From NCBI GenBank assembly GCA_003116975.1, contig BGKB01000099.1:1-64000 (forward strand): DNA of 64,000 nucleotides, written 5' to 3'. The position numbers and the translations under genes were made by a program. Numbering within the stretch: position 1 is the first letter of the stretch; each line of letters opens with the position of its first letter. The notes beneath the pieces were generated by a model. That model had not been told where the DNA came from, did no database searches, and was given only the letters and a program-made list of their open reading frames with translations. This document shows, piece after piece, positions 45,028-56,100 of this stretch. The stretch comes from Aurantiochytrium sp. KH105 (Eukaryota > Sar > Bigyra > Thraustochytrida > Thraustochytriidae).

Positions 45028-48000
45028 ATGTCCGGCTGGGCCGATGCTTCAACGCTCGAGGCCGACGACTCGGCCTGGCTCATGGGATCGCTCTTCGACG
45101 ACGACGACGACGACGACAACGGTGCCGGCAAGCGGAATGGCCAGAGAGGAGGAGATAGGGAAGATACGTTTGGTTCGGACCACATCACCGACGCGGACTT
45201 GAGCATGTTCAGCTTGTTCGACGCAAATGTTTCGTACACGCAGAGTCGATCCTTGGAGAGAGGTCCACGGATCCCGCCGCCTCAGGCGCCAGATGAAACC
45301 CGAGCTTCGCTCGCCGACTTCGCCGGCCTCATGAACCAAGGCGGCACATGCTATCTCAATTCTCTGCTGCAAACGCTTTATCTCTTGCCTCGCTTCAAAC
45401 AAGGCATTTATGCCCTCGATGCAGAGAACGAGCTTGGCTGCGAGAAATCTCCCTCCGCAAATTCTGACAGCGCATCGACGAGCACAGGGCAAAGAGCGCA
45501 AGGGGACATCGATGGCGATAACAAGGAAAACACCTCGAGTCATCACCAGGCCGACGTGGTAGAAGACGACCCGAAGCCCAGCAAATCCAAACAAATGAAG
45601 CGAGCTGGACTTCGCGAGCTTCAGGGCCTTTTCGCGCGCCTTGACACCTCGCTGGAGCGCTATGTCTCAACCGTTGCCCTGACGCAGGGCGCTTTCGAGT
45701 GGGGCGGCTCCCAGGCGGTAATGCAACACGATGTGCACGAATTGGTCACCAAGCTACTCGAGCGCGTGCATGCAGAGCTCGTCGGGACCTCGCAAGCCAC
45801 ACTTGTAAAGGATACCTTTATCGGCCACGCCAAAGAAAACGCTGTGCGTTGTGTCGATTGTGGCCACACGTCTGGGCGCGAAACCCCGTTTATGACTTTA
45901 TTTGTCAATGTTGATGGCTTTTCCGATTTGGACGCTTCTTTGCAAGCCCAGTATTGTGGCGAACCTGAACGTTTGGACGGTTCAAATGCATACAAGTGCG
46001 ATGCATGTGGAGATGTGACGGAGAAAGAGCTTTCGCAGACGCTCACGCGTCTGCCCCCGTACCTTTTCCTCAATTTGAACCGTTTCAAGTTCAACTACAA
46101 CACTGGCCGCCGCGTCAAGATCTCGACTCGTTTTGAGTTTCCGACCAGCCTGGATGCTCGCAAATTTGCCCCGGATGCCACGCTTGTCGCGAGTTCCTCT
46201 TGCCAAGATCGTGATCTTGCAGATGGCATGGATCAAGACGGCGGGGACGATGATCAAGATGAAAATAAGATGTCCTCGTTGGACAGGCCCGATGAGGCAA
46301 CAAACCTTGGCGATTCAGACGATGATGCGTCTCGCGCAAGGAAGAGCATTGACGAAAGCTGCATGAATGACGAAAGCGACGCCTCATACGCGCTTGTTGG
46401 CATTATCTCGCACGCTGGCACAGGCTACGGCGGTCATTACATGTGCTATTTGCGTGTCGACGCACTATGTCCAGAGCGCATGGACGCGCTCTCGCACACG
46501 GAAAATGGGAAAGAAGGCGACTGGCACCACCCTGCTCACGAGACGCAGACTGCCGGGGAGGACGAAGCGCCACCGTGTCCTCCTCCTGCTGCTGCTACTG
46601 CAGCAGGGGAATGGCAGGTCGTAGAAAAGCCAAGACGCAAATCTGCACGGCGGCGGCAAGAAGAGACCGTGAAAGAAAATGTAGATATTGAAGACGCCGG
46701 TGAAAATGAGAATGGCGACTCCGATGGCAAATCGGAAAAATCTGTGCGCAAGAAACGCCCCAAGCGCACCAGCAACAGCTCCTGGGGAACGTGGTACAAA
46801 TTCAATGATACGCAAGTCCACAAAGTGTCGACTGGGGAGCTCGCGCAGACATTCTCTGGGAGAAGCTGCGCTTATCTTCTCGTCTACGGCAGGAGAGATG
46901 CCGTTTCCGCCGGGACGAACCCGATCCTTTCTGCGATGGTACCAGCATTTTGGAAGGCTGCAACAGAAAAGTCGAACCGCCAGCTTCGCGAACGCTGGGA
47001 ACGCTTCGAGAACCTGCGTCATCTCACCAAGTTCAATGTCCATGTTCTTGGCAATGATGCAGAGTGGAAGGATCCGTTTGTACATTTGATTTCGGGTCGC
47101 ATGGGACTTGGAACTGCGGACAATGAAGTTGACATTGACGCGCGCGCGAGCGTTCTGGAGGCGAGGACTTCACTGATTGAGAGCAGCTGCCATGTGGCTG
47201 ACTCATCTTCAATTAAGGAATGCCGAGTCTTTATTCTCAGCAAAGCCAGGGAAGTGCAAAGTCGAGACGAAGAAAAGGAAAAGACTGACGGCAATAGTAA
47301 TATGGGCCGCTATGCTCTGGCGGAGATTTCAGAAAGTGGCCCCCAAGAGACGCTCGACACTTTTCTCGCAGGCATTTCAGACCCTTCCGCGCACATTCTT
47401 GTCTGCCCAGCAGGCGCACTTGCAGCGGAAGAAACGCCAATTCTTGTTGGTCCGAACGGAGAACCTGCACAGGTGTATTTGACACTTGTTCCTTCGCGAG
47501 ACTCTACAAAACTATGGTTTGCACAGGGCCGACCTAAGGAGGCTGTAATGGAGCAGATGAAACGCCATGTGGTTCATAATCTTCCAGGTGCTGCTGCACA
47601 ATCATCGTCCCTTTTCATCGCTCAAAGAAGCAGTCAGAGCCCCGAGGCCGCCGATAACGGTGGCGACGATGCGGACACGAAATCTGTGGTCGACCTTGGC
47701 ACGGCAGTAGTCTCACTTGAGGATCTCAAGGACCGCGAGGTGTTTTACGCAGAATCTGCCGTCGCCGTGCAGGATGAATTGTCACGTCGGAAGCGAGTCA
47801 TCAAACTCTATGTTGCAAACACTTGGCCTGGCGAGGAAGTGAGCTCCTCAGAAGCAATTGAAGTCACCATTGATCCGGAAAACGAGGACGACAAACTTGG
47901 AGACGTTCTTGCTCGTCTTGCAGCAGTGTATTCATGTACATCCCCATCGGAGGCGTGCCTAATCACGAGTTCAAGCCCCTGTCGCATTATTGAGGATAAT

Positions 48001-49776
48001 GCAATGCTCTTTGCGTTACCGCAAAACACTTCCTTGAAGTTTACCTCTATATTTGCAGCGCAGGAAGAAGCAGCTGCTGCTGCTACTGCCGCTGCTGCTG
48101 ATGGAGTTACTGGTGCTGGTGCTGGAGCGCCGATGCTCGAAGCTGGCGGTGACACGAATGCGGACGGATGGCTGCCTCTCGAACCAATTCAGGCACAAGC
48201 TTCCGTTTCTGAATCGATCAAATTTACTCTTGTGCGAAACAACGACCCGACAAGTCTGTCTCTGCACACGACCTCCTCATTGGGAACCACGGCGAATGTT
48301 CAACGTAGCAAGCCTGTGACTTGGACGGTGGCGCATTCCATGACTCTCGAGGCCATGAAACAAGATGCGCTGGACGCCCTCTTGCCAACTCTCACAATGG
48401 ATGAGGAGAATGGCGAGGGCGAGGGCGAGGGCGATGCCAAAGTTGAGTCTGACGAGTGGCGCTTGCGTTTGACGAACTGGCTTGGTGAGGCGCGCGATCT
48501 TGTTGCAGAGGCTAAAATCAGCGAGTTCCCAGACGAGGAGGCGAATGCCCTTCTCACTGCGCGTGTCGCGGACTACATTTCGCGCGAGGACGTGCAGCTC
48601 GGGAATTCAGACGAAATTCTGAAATCGCTGCGCAATCTGGGCGGAGTGTGCTTGGATCAGGATCTCGATGTACAGACGGCGCTCGCTTCTCCCGCGCTGG
48701 AGCAGCATGAGGCTGTTGCAAGCCTGTGGAAATCACTGGGTCCTCCTGCGGAGTGCTTGCCCCTACTTCCAAACACGCTGCAAGATGTTTTGCAGGATGT
48801 CCGAGGAGCAGACGTCTTGCTTGTTGAACGAGGCAAAACTCCTGTAGATGGCATTGCGAGTCTCGCTGTGTATTTGTGGAACGAGGAGACTGGCGAAGCG
48901 GAGCTTTCTGTTCCAGAGATTCGCTTGACCGAGCGAGAGGTGCAAGTGTCTCTGCGCGGCGCCATCGCGCGAGGTCTTCTCACGTGCGCGGCTGTCGATG
49001 GTCCTTTGGCGCCAATCCGATGTCGCGAGATGGCCCTTGCGGTTCTCGCCAGCAATATGCTCTTACGCAAGCTTGAATATTCGGCACAGCTCGAAAAAAG
49101 CCTCCCCACGACTTTGATTTTTGCCAAATCACTCCCCTTCAAGCTCGGGTCCAAATCGACACCCTCCCGCGTGCCCATTCCAATCGTGCTGCATCCGAGC
49201 CGGGACTATGCTCGCTCCAAGGGCAAAAAGAAGCGTGTCCATCTTTGGCTCTGTGAGGTTTCTCCGAGCCCTGAAGGCGCTCGCACCCGGAGCATTCGCG
49301 AACTCGTCATGGGTCCTGATGAAGAAACTAGCATTCCAGAATGTGCGGCAAAACTCATCGGCACGAGTGCGGATGATCTTGTTTTTGCGCGGCATGACGC
49401 AAAGGCGCACAAGTGGGAGGTTCTGCGCAAAGCAGAGGCTCAAGTTGGCGGCGGCGGCAACGGGCAAGACTCTCGTCCCACTGCCAAGAAGAGCAAGGCA
49501 AAGACTAAGCGCGACCGGGCCGATGCAAATAAGCGCAAGCTGCAGCATGGTGAGCTTATTGGCTACGTCCGCATCGCAGATCTTGCGCCAGGTAGTAATC
49601 CTGGAAGTGCCATCTTTGACACCTGCGCAGACATGCTTGAGCGCAAACTTCAGGCTGAAGCCGCTGAGAAGCGCAAGGTGTCCACGCCACAGGACTATAT
49701 GTCCTACTCCTACGGTGCTGAGGCGGAGCTCAGGCTTGGCGGCGACGGAGATCTTGCTTTTGCAGATTTCTCGTAA
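45028..49776 (+). CDS. USP-family deubiquitinase (USP40/USP47-like)
   Basis: A 1582-residue ubiquitin-specific cysteine protease. The Cys box GLMNQGGTCYLNSLLQTLY places nucleophile C108. The His box SHAGTGYGGHYMCYLR gives H470, and WYKFNDTQVHKVS supplies the third catalytic residue. Two CxxC pairs (CVDCGHTSG and CDACGD) form the usual zinc ribbon. The block SQAVMQHDVHELVTKLLE...LVGTSQATL matches the USP40/USP47 branch. The catalytic domain is interrupted by acidic or Lys/Arg-rich inserts, one of about 100 residues between the His box and WYKFND. The large C-terminal half probably holds ubiquitin-like folds, as in USP40/47. Asp runs (DDDDDDD near 24-31) are coded by GAC repeats. The start is the first ATG of the frame, with A at -3; the preceding open sequence is pyrimidine-rich UTR. 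Head-to-head with a HECT ligase. Confidence 0.9.
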   Translation: MSGWADASTLEADDSAWLMGSLFDDDDDDDNGAGKRNGQRGGDREDTFGSDHITDADLSMFSLFDANVSYTQSRSLERGPRIPPPQAPDETRASLADFAGLMNQGGTCYLNSLLQTLYLLPRFKQGIYALDAENELGCEKSPSANSDSASTSTGQRAQGDIDGDNKENTSSHHQADVVEDDPKPSKSKQMKRAGLRELQGLFARLDTSLERYVSTVALTQGAFEWGGSQAVMQHDVHELVTKLLERVHAELVGTSQATLVKDTFIGHAKENAVRCVDCGHTSGRETPFMTLFVNVDGFSDLDASLQAQYCGEPERLDGSNAYKCDACGDVTEKELSQTLTRLPPYLFLNLNRFKFNYNTGRRVKISTRFEFPTSLDARKFAPDATLVASSSCQDRDLADGMDQDGGDDDQDENKMSSLDRPDEATNLGDSDDDASRARKSIDESCMNDESDASYALVGIISHAGTGYGGHYMCYLRVDALCPERMDALSHTENGKEGDWHHPAHETQTAGEDEAPPCPPPAAATAAGEWQVVEKPRRKSARRRQEETVKENVDIEDAGENENGDSDGKSEKSVRKKRPKRTSNSSWGTWYKFNDTQVHKVSTGELAQTFSGRSCAYLLVYGRRDAVSAGTNPILSAMVPAFWKAATEKSNRQLRERWERFENLRHLTKFNVHVLGNDAEWKDPFVHLISGRMGLGTADNEVDIDARASVLEARTSLIESSCHVADSSSIKECRVFILSKAREVQSRDEEKEKTDGNSNMGRYALAEISESGPQETLDTFLAGISDPSAHILVCPAGALAAEETPILVGPNGEPAQVYLTLVPSRDSTKLWFAQGRPKEAVMEQMKRHVVHNLPGAAAQSSSLFIAQRSSQSPEAADNGGDDADTKSVVDLGTAVVSLEDLKDREVFYAESAVAVQDELSRRKRVIKLYVANTWPGEEVSSSEAIEVTIDPENEDDKLGDVLARLAAVYSCTSPSEACLITSSSPCRIIEDNAMLFALPQNTSLKFTSIFAAQEEAAAAATAAAADGVTGAGAGAPMLEAGGDTNADGWLPLEPIQAQASVSESIKFTLVRNNDPTSLSLHTTSSLGTTANVQRSKPVTWTVAHSMTLEAMKQDALDALLPTLTMDEENGEGEGEGDAKVESDEWRLRLTNWLGEARDLVAEAKISEFPDEEANALLTARVADYISREDVQLGNSDEILKSLRNLGGVCLDQDLDVQTALASPALEQHEAVASLWKSLGPPAECLPLLPNTLQDVLQDVRGADVLLVERGKTPVDGIASLAVYLWNEETGEAELSVPEIRLTEREVQVSLRGAIARGLLTCAAVDGPLAPIRCREMALAVLASNMLLRKLEYSAQLEKSLPTTLIFAKSLPFKLGSKSTPSRVPIPIVLHPSRDYARSKGKKKRVHLWLCEVSPSPEGARTRSIRELVMGPDEETSIPECAAKLIGTSADDLVFARHDAKAHKWEVLRKAEAQVGGGGNGQDSRPTAKKSKAKTKRDRADANKRKLQHGELIGYVRIADLAPGSNPGSAIFDTCADMLERKLQAEAAEKRKVSTPQDYMSYSYGAEAELRLGGDGDLAFADFS

Positions 49777-50028
49777 AGGGCGTCACCCCATCCCATCACC
49801 AAGCTTGACATCTGGCGAAGTCCGAGTCCACAACCTTTTTCCAATCCATCCAACAAACAACAACAATTGTTTTCTTTTTTCCGATGTCTTTTTCTCTTTC
49901 TGTTGTTGTTCTCTCTGAGTTTTCTCTTTCTTGGACAATGTTGCTGCAAACAAGGCACGGCTTGCGGTCCTGCGGTCCAAGCCGGTCGTGCCGTTGTCGA
50001 AGTTTCCGAGACTGACCACGTCGTTGCA

Positions 50029-52818
50029 ATGGGCGAAAGAGGCGCCCTCGACAGTGACGACGACTTTGACAACGACACCAAGCGCAAAGATGACAACGAC
50101 GATGCCGAGGCCGAAGCTGCACTCCAAAAGCTACTGGGGTTTTTCGGACGACTGGACCGCGCGGCAGCGGCCGCGGCGGCGGCAGCTGCGGAGGAGGGGG
50201 AGGAGGCAAACAGCGATCTTGTGACCGGCGCCTCGAACGAATCGATCATTGCACCTGCTCAGGCAGACTTTAGCATCGCTTCCGTAGCCACGCAGGAAGC
50301 GGACGATGCGCCAGAGGTGGACGTTCCGGAAGGCAGTAAGGATCACCTAAATCTCGCCCCTTCATCTGCAGAAATTCCAAAGGACAGACCCAAGCAAGTC
50401 GAAAACGTCGGCGAATCAGCAAAAGAAGAGGAGCACAAAGACTTCGATCAAGCCATTGACAAAAGCTCCTCCATTGACACTCACAAACAGAGGAGAACCG
50501 AAGAACCCAAACAAGTCACGTCCGAAAGTCCAAGACCGGAATCTGACAAACACATCAACCAAGAAACAGCCGAGAGTCCTACGTCGCAGACGCTCGCAAA
50601 TGTGTTACATGACAAAGGGGGAAGTCCCAAGCCAAAGATACTAGAAACCTCACATCGAGGGGAAAGAGCTGAAAATCAAACGCAAAAGTCCAACGAAGAA
50701 AGGTCCTCAGCAAGCGAAAGTTTCAAGCACGAAGAGGTTCTTGAAACAAAACATGGCCCGCACGATAACGCAGTGAAGGAAAGTAGTAAAAAGGGTGCTC
50801 CACTATCTCCCAATGTGCAGAAGACGAGCGCTGCTGCGCCGAAATTCAAGCCCACGATGCTGGTGGAAACGTTGGATGAAAGTGATTTAGAGGATGGACA
50901 CAATTCAGATGATGAGGACAACTTAGAAGACGACAACGACAACGTTCTCTCCGATGGCGAGCATCAAGCTAAGGCTGTTTCGGCGGTTGTCTCCCCAGTC
51001 GTCTCTGGTACAACCATCAACCCTCTGTATAGTAACAGAGAAGCAAACGTCTCATCGAACAAGCTCGCAGCAGGTCTAGTGCCCGTGGATACACCGCATT
51101 CAAAACAAAAGCCTCCGTCTCTTTTATCTCAGCGATCTTTGTCCTCGAATATGTCGTCTTCATCGGCTCAGTCTGGCTCTCAGGGGTCGCTCTTTAAGCA
51201 AGAATTAGAAAAAGCAAATTGCGCGACAACACAGAACTCGATGCAGTCAAATCCTTTTCCTCAGACGCCACCTTTGATCCAGGCAGATGCTCCAGTGGCA
51301 AAGCAAGAGCCAATGACTCCTCAAGCGAGTAATATTCGAGGGCCGAACGAAGTGAGTACTTCTTCTGCGCAGGCACAAGGCTTTGCTACGCCAACTTCGA
51401 AGCTACATATGAGCACGAAAAGCTCAGAGCCAGAGTCTCCGCTGCTCTCTGTGTCGCAACGAACATATCGTAGTGCTGGCGAGAACTTGTGGGAAAATGT
51501 TGATCATGATGACCGCATATCTACCTTTTCTTTTCGACACGTTGTGGCTGCGCGGAAGCCTGCGAAGAGGGACGAGACGCCCTACCCCGAATGGCTCGAG
51601 ACTGTGGAGCTCTTGGCTCACAAGCTGCCAAACAAAGGCCCTCTTCGTCGCACAGCGCTTACCATATCAGCAGTCACATATGCGTCGCTAAGTACGTCGA
51701 CGTTAGCGTCTTTTGCGAATGCGCCAAAGGACATCATTAGTGCTAAGGCCCCTGTTGGCGTCATGCCTGCGGTGCACCGGGAGTTGACGCGTTTCTTTCT
51801 CAACTTTACATCCGAAGAGCGACATCGCGTGCGCGAGCTATGTCTCGTCCCAGGAATGACCTTTGCCGTTGCTCGAGCCTTGGTGAAAACGTATGGCGTG
51901 GAGGTGATGAACTCCACGGAAACGCCAGCAAGTCTTTCGGCAATGCTTGAGATTTCTTCACTGCAGCGAATGGGTATGTTGGCGGCGCTTATGGATGGCA
52001 GACTTTGCCGTCGTTCGCAGCATCAGCAGCACCAGCAGCGTCAGCAAGTGAAAGAAGAGAAGGAGGACAGCACTCAACAGCTCAAAGTTTCAAAAATGAG
52101 TCCAAGCCAACCAGCAGATTGTCCTCGTCAGCCAGAGGAAAGAGACGATCATCCCAAGGCCTTTCCCATGCCGACGTCGCAGCGTGAAGGCGCTTCCTCG
52201 CATCTCTCACATCCAGAGAGCAAAAAATTTGACGTATTGCATGTGGAGGTTCCTGAGATTTGGCAAGGCATGTACGAACGAGTTCTTGTTACTGTGGGCA
52301 ATAATTTAGTCTCGCTTACTGAGGTGCTTTCGCAGGTGCCGGAATTTTTCGCTCTGGAGACGTCAGGTCCGCTGCGTGTGCAGCGCAAAGTAGGCGTGAT
52401 TGAAGAACGCAACGTTTCGGGCCAGACCGTGGAAATGCGGCGCATGATTGGCATCCGGAAAAGTGCGCAGCCTCAGCAACACATCGTTGTAGATATTCTC
52501 GTGGTCCACGAAAGGTTGGCTGTCAAAGATGCTGTTGGCGACCAAGCGGTGCAAAGTCAAGGTCAACCGACAAATGGTCTACTTACTGATTTGATGAAAC
52601 TGTATTTTAGGTCGCATGCCAAGCAAGCAAGCGCCGACTCTCGCAGCGCTGCCGCGCAGGCGTTACGTGCTTTGCAAGACCAGCTGCAAGTGCGCTTTCC
52701 CGACGCGTTGGGAACGCTACGACAATTTTTAGCGCTCGAGGGCCAGGCAGAATCCACATCGTCGGCGTCGTCTCCTCTGGGCAAATCAGTTCTCGGCAAA
52801 AGACAAAGACTTTTGTGA
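50029..52818 (+). CDS. Orphan acidic, largely disordered protein
   Basis: A 929-residue protein with no family that I recognise. The start is the first ATG (50029); farther upstream the frame opens only at TTG within a T-rich leader. Residues 1-560 are low-complexity, rich in Glu, Ser, Lys and Asp, with acidic clusters (SDLEDGHNSDDEDNLEDDNDN), an alanine run near residue 46 and Ser/Gln stretches: very probably disordered. A more ordered part at about 545-680 includes FTSEERHRVRELCLVPGMTFAVARALVKTYG, which loosely resembles a helix-hairpin-helix (PGxxxxxARxLxxxYG). A second ordered part (about 745-900) includes MYERVLVTVGNNLVSLTEVLSQVPEFFAL. The C-terminus is basic (LGKRQRLL), a possible nuclear signal. 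A nuclear, DNA-associated role is only a guess. The previous gene ends 252 bp upstream. Confidence 0.7.
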   Translation: MGERGALDSDDDFDNDTKRKDDNDDAEAEAALQKLLGFFGRLDRAAAAAAAAAAEEGEEANSDLVTGASNESIIAPAQADFSIASVATQEADDAPEVDVPEGSKDHLNLAPSSAEIPKDRPKQVENVGESAKEEEHKDFDQAIDKSSSIDTHKQRRTEEPKQVTSESPRPESDKHINQETAESPTSQTLANVLHDKGGSPKPKILETSHRGERAENQTQKSNEERSSASESFKHEEVLETKHGPHDNAVKESSKKGAPLSPNVQKTSAAAPKFKPTMLVETLDESDLEDGHNSDDEDNLEDDNDNVLSDGEHQAKAVSAVVSPVVSGTTINPLYSNREANVSSNKLAAGLVPVDTPHSKQKPPSLLSQRSLSSNMSSSSAQSGSQGSLFKQELEKANCATTQNSMQSNPFPQTPPLIQADAPVAKQEPMTPQASNIRGPNEVSTSSAQAQGFATPTSKLHMSTKSSEPESPLLSVSQRTYRSAGENLWENVDHDDRISTFSFRHVVAARKPAKRDETPYPEWLETVELLAHKLPNKGPLRRTALTISAVTYASLSTSTLASFANAPKDIISAKAPVGVMPAVHRELTRFFLNFTSEERHRVRELCLVPGMTFAVARALVKTYGVEVMNSTETPASLSAMLEISSLQRMGMLAALMDGRLCRRSQHQQHQQRQQVKEEKEDSTQQLKVSKMSPSQPADCPRQPEERDDHPKAFPMPTSQREGASSHLSHPESKKFDVLHVEVPEIWQGMYERVLVTVGNNLVSLTEVLSQVPEFFALETSGPLRVQRKVGVIEERNVSGQTVEMRRMIGIRKSAQPQQHIVVDILVVHERLAVKDAVGDQAVQSQGQPTNGLLTDLMKLYFRSHAKQASADSRSAAAQALRALQDQLQVRFPDALGTLRQFLALEGQAESTSSASSPLGKSVLGKRQRLL

Positions 52819-53162
52819 ATCACGGACACATTCTTGCCCAAGCAGTCGAGAGTGCCCGAGCGATCTGGCCATGTGCATAGATAATAACAACACACACAAC
52901 TTGATTACGTCTTTGCCCGCTACCCACCAAATAAGGGAAAAAGAATGTCGAGCAAACTTTGGCTGTCTGTCTTGGTGACTTTAATTTTTTTTTGTTCGGA
53001 AAGTCTTTGGCCTACGTCAAGATCAAGATCAAGATCAAGATCAAGATCAAGATCAAGATCAAGATCAAGATCAAGATCAAGATCAAGATCAAGATCAAGA
53101 TCAAGATCAAGATCAAGATCAAGATCAAGATCGATCATTGAAAATATCGGCTGCTTATCGAT
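52819..53162. other. Convergent 3' spacer with hexanucleotide array
   Basis: This 344-bp spacer lies between the orphan acidic protein (+) and IleRS (-). About a third of it is an (AAGATC)n array. No gene was seen. Confidence 0.7.
53017..53132. repeat. (TCAAGA)19 hexanucleotide microsatellite
   Basis: About 19 perfect 6-bp units end 31 bp from the IleRS stop codon. All six frames through it are open, giving spurious dipeptide-repeat reading frames. Confidence 0.97.
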
Positions 53163-56100
53163 TTAGGGGACCTGGTCGACGGAGAGAAAGTAATGAGTTC
53201 CGGCCTCAAGCTTGTAGAGCTTGCCATCGAGCGTGAGCTCGAGCGAGGAGCTGGCCTCCTTCTTGAGCCATTCGTAGTCCATTGAGGCAATGCAGCTTGT
53301 GAGAGATTGGGCCACAGCCGCATCAACGCCAAGGGACTTGGCGAGCGCGTCAGGCTTGGCTACAATGGGGCACGGGTTGCAGAGAATGACGGTAAACTGC
53401 GTGTCGTTGACCTCGTCCGTGTTGATAGCCAACACAGGGGCGTAGCTGGGGCAGACGGACACCGGGTGCAAGCGCTGGCGAATGACCGAAGTGACGTACT
53501 CGCTCTCAGCCTGAATGGATTCATGCACGATTTGCACAGCGTCGGCGTCGCCCTCGACACCGTAGTAGACGTCAAGGACGTCCTCGAGCTTGACGCCAGC
53601 AGCCTTGCGGAGCTTCTGCACACGGCTAGTGACTTCGCGAGCAACCTGGCCGTACAGCAGAGACTTGTCAAAGAAGGTGTCGAGGACCACAACAACGTTG
53701 GAGGGAGTGACCTTGGCCTTGTACTTGGACTCGTCCGCGACAACAACGCGGTTGAGAAAGACCTGGTCGGTGGTGAGCTCGACATCCTCGACAGTCATTT
53801 TGCCGGACTCCTGAAAGGCAGCGAGCTCTTCGTGCGAGAGCTTCTGGACAGCCTTGTTGATAGGGCCAAACTTCTTGCCGAGGATCACACCAAGGACGGC
53901 TCCGTTAGCCTTGGCACTGAGCTTGCAGAACTGCTGCTCGTCGGTCGTCACGGAAACCTTGCGGACGTTGAGCTCGATCTCAATGTACTCCTTGAGCGTG
54001 AGAATATCGTCGAGCGTCTCCTGGTCCTTGTTGGCGATGATAAGTTCGCGCAGCGGGCGCTTGAGAGGAAGCTCGTTGCCGCGCGCAAGACGACCTGCCG
54101 TGATGATCTCGCGAAGGTGACGCATGCGCATGACCATTTTCTCGTCAATGAGCGATTCATCAACCTCGGGAATGCTGAGGTAATGCACGCTTGCCTTGCG
54201 TTCGTCATCGGGGCGAGCCAGACGGCGGTAGAGGAACTCCGCGAAAAAGGGAGTGAAGGGGGCCATGAGCTTGGAAAGCGAGAGCAGGACCGTGTAGAGG
54301 CAGTACAAGCCAATCTTGGTGTCGTCCTCGTTAGAGTCGGCCATGCCGCCCTTGAGACGCGAGCGGTTGAGGCGAACGTACATGTTGGTGAGGTTGTCGA
54401 TAAAGTCGACCAGGCGGGGCACCACCGTGTAGAGGCGGTAGGCCTCCATTTCCTGGCGCACAAACTTGATGAGGCCGTTGAGCGAAGCCTGGATCCAGCG
54501 GTCCATAATGTTTTGAGATCCACGCGCGGTTTCAAAGGCGATGCTGCGGTCAAAGGTCCAGCCGCTGTTATCGCGCTCAGCACGAGCCACATTCTGCGTC
54601 AAAAACCGGTAGGCATTGTACCACGGGTTGAAGATCTCCTTGACGTTCTGGAGGACGCCTTCCTCGGAGAAGCGGAGAGGCTCGGCACGCACGACCGGCG
54701 AGTTGATGAGGTAGAGGCGCAGAGCGTCGGCGCCATACGACTCGACCACGTTCATGGGATCCGGGTAGTTCTTGAGGCGCTTGCTCATCTTCTTGCCATC
54801 CTCGGCAAGGACGAGACCGTTGACGATGAGGTTCTTCATGGCTGGGCGGCTAAAGAGTGCCGTGGACAGCACCATGAGCGTGTAGAACCAACCGCGAGTT
54901 TGGTCAAGACCCTCGGCGATGAAATCGGCAGGGAAACCCTTTTCGAAACGCTCCTTGTTCTCAAACGGGTAGTGCAGCTGGGCGTAAGGCATGGAACCGG
55001 ACTCGAACCAGCAGTCGAAAACCTCGGGAATGCGGCGCAAGACACCCTTGCCCTGTTTGCTGGGAATTGTGATGTCATCGATGCTTTCACGATGCAAATC
55101 AGTGACCTCGCGTCCAGAAAGCTCCTGGAGCTCCTCAATGGAGCCAATCACAACGATCTCCTCCTCGTCGTCGCTCATCCAGATGGGCAACGGCGTACCC
55201 CAGTACCGATTGCGCGAGATGTTCCAGTCACGCGCCTGGACAAGCCAGTTGTGGAAGCGCTTTTCCTTGACGGTAGCAGGGACCCAGTAGGTTTCGAGGT
55301 TGTTCTGCAGGAGGTTCTCCTTGATCGGGTCGAGGCGAACGAACCAGCTGGGCACGGCGCGATAGATGAGAGGGGTGTCGGAGCGCCAGCAGAAGGGGTA
55401 CGAGTGCATAATGGAGTTCTTGTTGACCAGACGACCAGCAGCCTTGACAGCGGCGCAAATGTCGTTGTCGGCCTCCTTTACGTAGCGACCCACGAAGTCG
55501 GTGATCTCCTTGGTGAAACGGCCGTCAGCATCAACGGGGCAGGGAAGGTCGCCGCCGGCGACAATAACGCCCTGCTCCATGCAAACGCGGTAATCGTCCT
55601 CACCAAAACCAGGGGCGTTGTGCACAATACCCGTACCGCTATCGTCCGTGACGTAGCCGTCGACGAGAACGCGGAAGGCCTTTTCCCAGTCGGCAAAGTA
55701 GGGAAAGAGAGGTTCGTACTCCTTGCCCTCGAGATCCTTGCCAAGGAACTCCTTGACGATCTCCCACTCGCCGCCCTTGTACTTGGCCTTTTGCTTGAGC
55801 ATCTTGGGGTAGAGCTGGGACAGGCGGTCCTTGGCAAGAATGTACTGCTTGCCGGTAGCCAGGTCCTTGATCTGCACGTAGGTGAATTCAGGGTTGACAC
55901 AGAGCGCCATGTTGCTGGGCAGAGTCCAAGGGGTGGTGGTCCAGGCAACAAAGGCGACCTCAGGATCCTCCTTGAGCGGGAAGGCGACAACGACGGCCGG
56001 GTCAGAGACGTCCTTGTAGTTGGAGGTGGCCTCAAAGTTGCTCAGAGGGGTGGTGCAGCCCGTAGAGTAGGGCATGACGCGGAAGCCCTTGTAGACGAGG

